DNA from: an uncultured Sphingobacteriales bacterium
GTDB taxonomy: Bacteria; Bacteroidota; Bacteroidia; Chitinophagales; Chitinophagaceae
Assembly: GCA_946887085.1 (NCBI GenBank)
Contig: CAMPKG010000092.1
Coordinates: 1-10,431, forward strand
Length of the DNA stretch: 10,431 bases
Reading direction: 5' to 3'
In this document: positions 7,713-10,431 of the stretch, piece after piece
How positions within the stretch are numbered: the stretch's first letter is position 1
Layout of the letters: every line of letters begins with the position of its first letter
Position numbers and translations under genes: made by a program
The notes under the pieces: model-generated
Seen by the model: the letters and a program-made list of their open reading frames with translations, nothing else
Database searches by the model: none
What the model was told of the DNA's origin: nothing

Positions 7713-8982
7713 CAACGATCAGTTTTCCGTTCCATTCCATCTGCAGAAAGTAAATACCGCTGCCCGAGTGCCTGAGGTTAAATGAATAAAAACCTTTCTG
7801 GGTATCAACAGTCTCCTTTGCTATCATTTGCCCCAGTATATCGGTGACAAGCAAATAAGCCACACCCGACGATGTGCGATCAAAACGAATGTTCACCTGG
7901 CCGTCTCCGGGGTTAGGATAGATGGCATACTTATTCTCCTCTCCTGAAGGCAGTTTTAGCACCTCAGGATGCTGTGTAAGAGAAAATGACGGAGCGCCCG
8001 GTATTAATTGCGCTCTCATCCTGCTTACCTGCCCAATGGAAAACAAATGCTGACAATTATCGTCAGTATAGTCCATAAAGTTCATGAACATGATACCCGG
8101 CGAGCTTTTTGAGCATGCATCCACCTTAGGAAACGCAGGACATCCGTAAGTTTCTAATGACTGCGGTGGCGTATCGGCAATACCATCATCTTCTCCCAAA
8201 GTATTCGGACATTTACCGTCATCGTCGCCCCACAAATGCCTGAGCTCAAAAAAATGACCAAGTTCATGTGTCAGTGTTCTGCCGCGGAAATTCACAAGAT
8301 TGCCCCAGGCTTTATAGCTAAGCACTACCCCAACTTCTTCAGCGGGAAATTCCCGGAAATTGGTGAATGAAGGCGGAATACACATTCCCAGAATATCTGA
8401 TTGCGCATTATCGTCCTGGGCATTGATGACCCATATGTTCAAATACGTTGAAGGGTCCCACGCATCCAGTCCGCCGGCTGTCGTATACTTTGCATCGCTG
8501 AACCCAAAACCTGTTCCGTATGTGCCGCCTGTTATCCTGAACCCCTGCTTTGTTGTCGTTTTTATTTCATACCCGTCTGTTGCGGCCCCCTCCGGTGTTG
8601 TACGGGCAAGCGCAAAACTGATGCGCGGATTGCCTTGCAATGACTTGAACGCATCCGGTATTTTATTCGTATCCCGGTTAGCCGCATTGAAATCCCGGTT
8701 GATGACCGCAATCTGGCTATCTATCATTCGCCTGAGAACGGATTCTCCCCCGATAAAGTTTAATTGTGCCTGTGTAAGCACTATGTGAAAAACCACCGGG
8801 ATCGTTACGTCTTCATTATCCGATGTCGATTTATACAGCGCCTGCTGCGTCTCGCGTGACTGCTTTTCGGGATAGTACCCCTCAATAGCCTTTCGTAAAA
8901 TATCATCGCCACATTTTTTAGGGGTTTGTGCAAACACCTGTGTTGCCACCAGCGAAACCAATACTATCAGCCATGTTTTCAT
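7693..8982 (-). CDS. Secreted M43-type (pappalysin-like) zinc metalloprotease with T9SS type A sorting domain
   Basis: The 429 residues start at the ATG at 8982. An upstream in-frame TTG at 9045 would add 21 residues ahead of a perfectly normal signal peptide, so I reject it. The signal peptide is MKTWLIVLVSLVATQVFA, probably cut before Gln19. The catalytic domain (about 58-330) contains IPVVFHIVL (61-69), the strand seen at the start of M43 domains; the zinc motif HELGHFFELRH (239-249); a downstream DDGIADTPPQ (265-274) and conserved cysteines; and the Met-turn NFMDYTDD (301-308). In metzincins the motif is HExxHxxGxxH; here Glu246 replaces the usual Gly, while all three zinc His and the catalytic Glu remain. 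Residues 352-429 form a type A sorting domain (YAIYPNPGDGQVNI, then GIYFLQM). I infer export by T9SS and cleavage of extracellular proteins; the substrate is unknown. It is probably monocistronic. Confidence 0.88.
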   Translation of the reverse strand: MKTWLIVLVSLVATQVFAQTPKKCGDDILRKAIEGYYPEKQSRETQQALYKSTSDNEDVTIPVVFHIVLTQAQLNFIGGESVLRRMIDSQIAVINRDFNAANRDTNKIPDAFKSLQGNPRISFALARTTPEGAATDGYEIKTTTKQGFRITGGTYGTGFGFSDAKYTTAGGLDAWDPSTYLNIWVINAQDDNAQSDILGMCIPPSFTNFREFPAEEVGVVLSYKAWGNLVNFRGRTLTHELGHFFELRHLWGDDDGKCPNTLGEDDGIADTPPQSLETYGCPAFPKVDACSKSSPGIMFMNFMDYTDDNCQHLFSIGQVSRMRAQLIPGAPSFSLTQHPEVLKLPSGEENKYAIYPNPGDGQVNIRFDRTSSGVAYLLVTDILGQMIAKETVDTQKGFYSFNLRHSGSGIYFLQMEWNGKLIVEKIVVR

Positions 8983-9046
8983 CAATGGTGAAGTTAGGCC
9001 AAACGCGGCAATTCCCACGAGCGGAAAAGCTGCAGCTGTGAACAAA

Positions 9047-9064
9047 TTGCGTAGAACTACGCAA
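9047..9064. promoter_or_regulatory. Perfect 8-bp inverted repeat with 2-nt spacer, candidate operator
   Basis: TTGCGTAG-AA-CTACGCAA is a perfect dyad 64 nt upstream of the metalloprotease ATG and 91 nt upstream of the lipoprotein ATG. It sits 44 nt before the candidate -7 element of the lipoprotein gene, a distance that suits an activator. The short two-fold symmetric form suits a dimeric helix-turn-helix protein, for example a NarL/LuxR-type response regulator. The identity of the regulator is inference only. Confidence 0.45.
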
Positions 9065-9108
9065 ACAGATCAGGTGGAAACACTTCGTTAAGCGCCACGC
9101 AGAGTGAG

Positions 9109-9116
9109 CAGCTTTG
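9109..9116 (+). promoter_or_regulatory. Candidate -7 element for the repeat lipoprotein
   Basis: CAGCTTTG matches seven of eight positions of TAnnTTTG, 39 nt before the ATG at 9156. A TTA at 9088-9090 lies 18 nt upstream as a poor -33 element. An A-rich leader (AAAAAACTGAATT) precedes the start codon. Confidence 0.35.
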
Positions 9117-9155
9117 CACTACATCTTATTTCAAAACCATTTAAAAAACTGAATT

Positions 9156-9737
9156 ATGAAAAACAGTTTCTCCTCCCTTCTGAAGTGCGCACTATTGCTG
9201 GCAATAGTCGCCGTTTCAACATTTGCACTGGAATCGTGCAGCAAAAAAGACCAGTGCGGCGACAGCTGCGTCAACGGGTATTGCGCCGACGGCGATTGCG
9301 TTTGCCAGACCGGCTATACCGGTAAATGGTGTGCTACCTATGCCGGCTCCTCGTCCAATGGGTCGTCATCTACAGGCTCCTCGTCCACGGGTTCATCATC
9401 TACGGGATCTTCATCCACCGGCTCCTCTTCCACGGGTTCATCATCTACGGGCTCCTCTTCAACAGGTTCCTCCTCATCTGGTCCCACCAGCTACACCGTA
9501 ACATTCTGGTCCAATTTCTCCGGCAGCCCGATCAGTGTTTACATCGGTGGTTCATATGCAGGCAGCATCACCAAATATTTCAGCAGCAGCACGCCATCGT
9601 GCGGCGAGACCGGCTGCGTTTCTAAAACATATTCCAGCCCAACCACGATCTCCTACACTGCCGAAGACGACGACCATAACTGGAGTGGCTCGGTAAGTGT
9701 AACGGCAGCGTGCAACAAAATGTGTCTGACTCTATAA
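9156..9737 (+). CDS. Small lipoprotein: EGF-like domain, GSSST repeat linker, Cys-containing C-terminal domain
   Basis: A 193-residue protein I cannot name. The signal peptide MKNSFSSLLKCALLLAIVAV leads to a lipobox-like LESC with lipidated Cys28. The mature start CSKKD has charged residues near the +1 Cys, as in Bacteroidota surface lipoproteins. Six cysteines (34, 38, 43, 48, 50, 59) in the pattern C-x3-C-x4-C-x4-C-x-C-x8-C, with NGYC and TGYTGKWC, form an EGF-like knot. Residues 64-108 are nine pentapeptides: GSSSN, seven GSSST and GSSSS. They look like a flexible, possibly glycosylated spacer. The remainder (about 112-193) is a beta-rich domain, SYTVTFWSN...VYIGGSYAGSI...TPSCGETGC...NWSGSVSVTAACNKMCLTL, with Cys149, 154, 186 and 190. 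I recall similar small domains in other Bacteroidota hypothetical proteins. I infer a surface-anchored binding or display protein. The ATG at 9156 is the only sensible start. Confidence 0.85.
   Translation: MKNSFSSLLKCALLLAIVAVSTFALESCSKKDQCGDSCVNGYCADGDCVCQTGYTGKWCATYAGSSSNGSSSTGSSSTGSSSTGSSSTGSSSTGSSSTGSSSTGSSSSGPTSYTVTFWSNFSGSPISVYIGGSYAGSITKYFSSSTPSCGETGCVSKTYSSPTTISYTAEDDDHNWSGSVSVTAACNKMCLTL
9345..9479 (+). repeat. Nine tandem 15-bp units encoding GSSS(T/N/S)
   Basis: The in-frame array covers codons 64-108 of the lipoprotein gene. Units vary almost only at synonymous positions. Units 3-4 and 6-7 form 30-bp blocks that differ at a single base, whereas unit 5 is distinct. This suggests block duplication followed by drift, and a locus open to slippage in multiples of 15 bp that keep the frame. 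Confidence 0.95.
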
Positions 9738-9763
9738 TCCTTCACCTGAAAACAACCATCCGT

Positions 9764-10431
9764 ATGTACACCGATCAAACCATAATTGTTGCTAAAAGAA
9801 ATATCCGCTGGCTCAGCTTTGTGCTGGCGGATATTACCCTCATCTGGAGCGCATTTTGCTTTTATATATTTAACTCCTGGTATGGCAGCTTCCTGGGCCG
9901 CGAAACGCAGCTTGCGCTCTATGGTATTGCCTGCCTCTATTCTGTTATCTGTATCATCAACAACGTACGTAACCGGAACAATGAAGACGCAACCTCTCCT
10001 GGCGCTACCTTCATTTCAGCGCTGGGACAGATCATCGGCAAATTATCTTCAGGCGATACCGGCATGCCCATGTTTACAGACGCACGCCATAAAACAAAAT
10101 TCCTGTTCATCCTGGTAAAACTATTCTTCATCCCGCTGATGCTGCAATTTACCATTGGCAATAGTATGGAACTGGCGCACGAGATAAAGCGCGTAATGAA
10201 AACCGGCATGGATGGTACTGTTGTGCTCTGGTTCAATAATATTTTCTTTCCACTGGCCATAACCAGTTTTTTTCTCATCGATACAGCAACCTTCCTGTTC
10301 GGCTACCTGTTCGAATCTGATAAACTGGGAAATAAGCTGCGCTCGGTGGACAGCAGCTGGAGCGGGTGGCTGGTTGCTATCATCTGCTACAACCCGTTCA
10401 ACGAGCTGTTGGGCAAACTGGCTCCCCACTA
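9764..10431 (+). CDS. Multi-pass inner-membrane protein, 3' end outside window
   Basis: An open frame of 222 codons runs from the ATG at 9764 to the window edge without a stop. The product starts MYTDQTIIVAKRN and has several hydrophobic stretches: about 15-37, 48-66, 112-131 and 153-182 (long enough for one or two passes), with another beginning near 202 (GWLVAIICYNPF). Loops are charged (RNRNNED at 70-76; SDKLGNKLRS at 185-194). A conserved-looking segment SWSGWLVAIICYNPFNE reminds me of a large bacterial membrane family with isoprenylcysteine-methyltransferase-like C-termini, but this is a weak recollection and the diagnostic part lies beyond the window. It starts 26 nt after the lipoprotein stop with no terminator between, so the two may be co-transcribed. 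The opposite-strand frames here are shorter and show no family features. Confidence 0.75.
   Translation, partial: MYTDQTIIVAKRNIRWLSFVLADITLIWSAFCFYIFNSWYGSFLGRETQLALYGIACLYSVICIINNVRNRNNEDATSPGATFISALGQIIGKLSSGDTGMPMFTDARHKTKFLFILVKLFFIPLMLQFTIGNSMELAHEIKRVMKTGMDGTVVLWFNNIFFPLAITSFFLIDTATFLFGYLFESDKLGNKLRSVDSSWSGWLVAIICYNPFNELLGKLAPH
9800..9835 (+). repeat. Inverted repeat with nested stem inside the membrane-protein gene
   Basis: AATATCCGC (9800-9808) pairs perfectly with GCGGATATT (9827-9835). Inside, CAGC (9814-9817) pairs with GCTG (9823-9826) around a TTTGT loop, leaving a 5-nt bulge on the left side. It lies 36-71 nt after the start codon. No T-run follows, so it is not a terminator. 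It may be a chance product of coding sequence. Confidence 0.4.

Larger units (their letters stand above)
8983..9155. other. Divergent intergenic region between the metalloprotease and the repeat lipoprotein
   Basis: These 173 nt contain a perfect 18-bp dyad (9047-9064) and a candidate -7 element for the plus-strand gene (9109-9116). I could not find a convincing TAnnTTTG element for the metalloprotease; the nearest is a six-of-eight match GCAATTTG overlapping the dyad on the minus strand. No coding potential is evident. Confidence 0.6.

Noticed and set aside
8983..9045. TTG at 9045 as start of the metalloprotease
   Set aside because: It would put 21 extra residues before a standard signal peptide that begins at the ATG at 8982, and it overlaps the dyad and regulatory region.
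9345..9479. CRISPR-like repeats
   Set aside because: Contiguous 15-bp in-frame coding units with no spacers.
9223..9501. Alternative frames through the GSSST repeat (proline/arginine/histidine-rich peptides)
   Set aside because: A 15-bp repeat keeps all frames open; only the frame from 9156 gives a signal peptide, lipobox and EGF-like pattern.
9937..10429. Two minus-strand frames at the right end (9937-10278 and 10121-10429)
   Set aside because: They oppose a longer plus-strand frame that has clear membrane-protein hydrophobicity and a sensible start; their products show no signal or family pattern.

Overview
The window comes from a member of the Bacteroidota, most likely near the Chitinophagaceae or a related lineage. 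Two secreted proteins end in type A sorting domains of the type IX secretion system (T9SS), there is a DUF4270 lipoprotein, start codons follow A-rich leaders without Shine-Dalgarno sequences, and several promoter candidates resemble the Bacteroidota -7 element TAnnTTTG. No RNA genes, insertion sequences, CRISPR arrays or prophage genes were found.

Layout. Positions 1-1223 (+) hold the 3' part of a large secreted protein: a beta-sandwich-like region, two fibronectin type III-like domains and a T9SS tail. It meets metK tail to tail across two back-to-back hairpin terminators (1237-1321). Positions 1337-6725 are four genes on the minus strand. In transcription order they are a half-length, apparently degenerate glycogen/starch-synthase-like protein (5901-6725), a DUF4270 lipoprotein that starts with TTG (4502-5866), glmS (2649-4487) and metK (1337-2590). 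The gaps are 34, 14 and 58 nt, so the first three look like one transcription unit. metK may add its own promoter. A 111-nt divergent promoter region separates this unit from panC (6837-7691, +). panC converges with a T9SS-exported M43-type metalloprotease (7693-8982, -), with one base between the two stop codons.

The right end is accessory in character. A 173-nt divergent region (8983-9155) contains a perfect 18-bp dyad. It is followed by a small lipoprotein (9156-9737, +) made of an EGF-like knot, nine GSSST-type pentapeptide repeats and a four-cysteine C-terminal domain. A multi-pass membrane protein (from 9764, +) then runs off the window.

How the genes relate. GlmS makes glucosamine-6-phosphate for peptidoglycan and lipopolysaccharide, MetK makes S-adenosylmethionine and PanC makes pantothenate for CoA; these are housekeeping functions. 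The least explained part is the pairing of a synthase-like protein that has lost its substrate-binding motifs with a predicted surface lipoprotein directly upstream of glmS. No clearly new defence or mobile system is visible.
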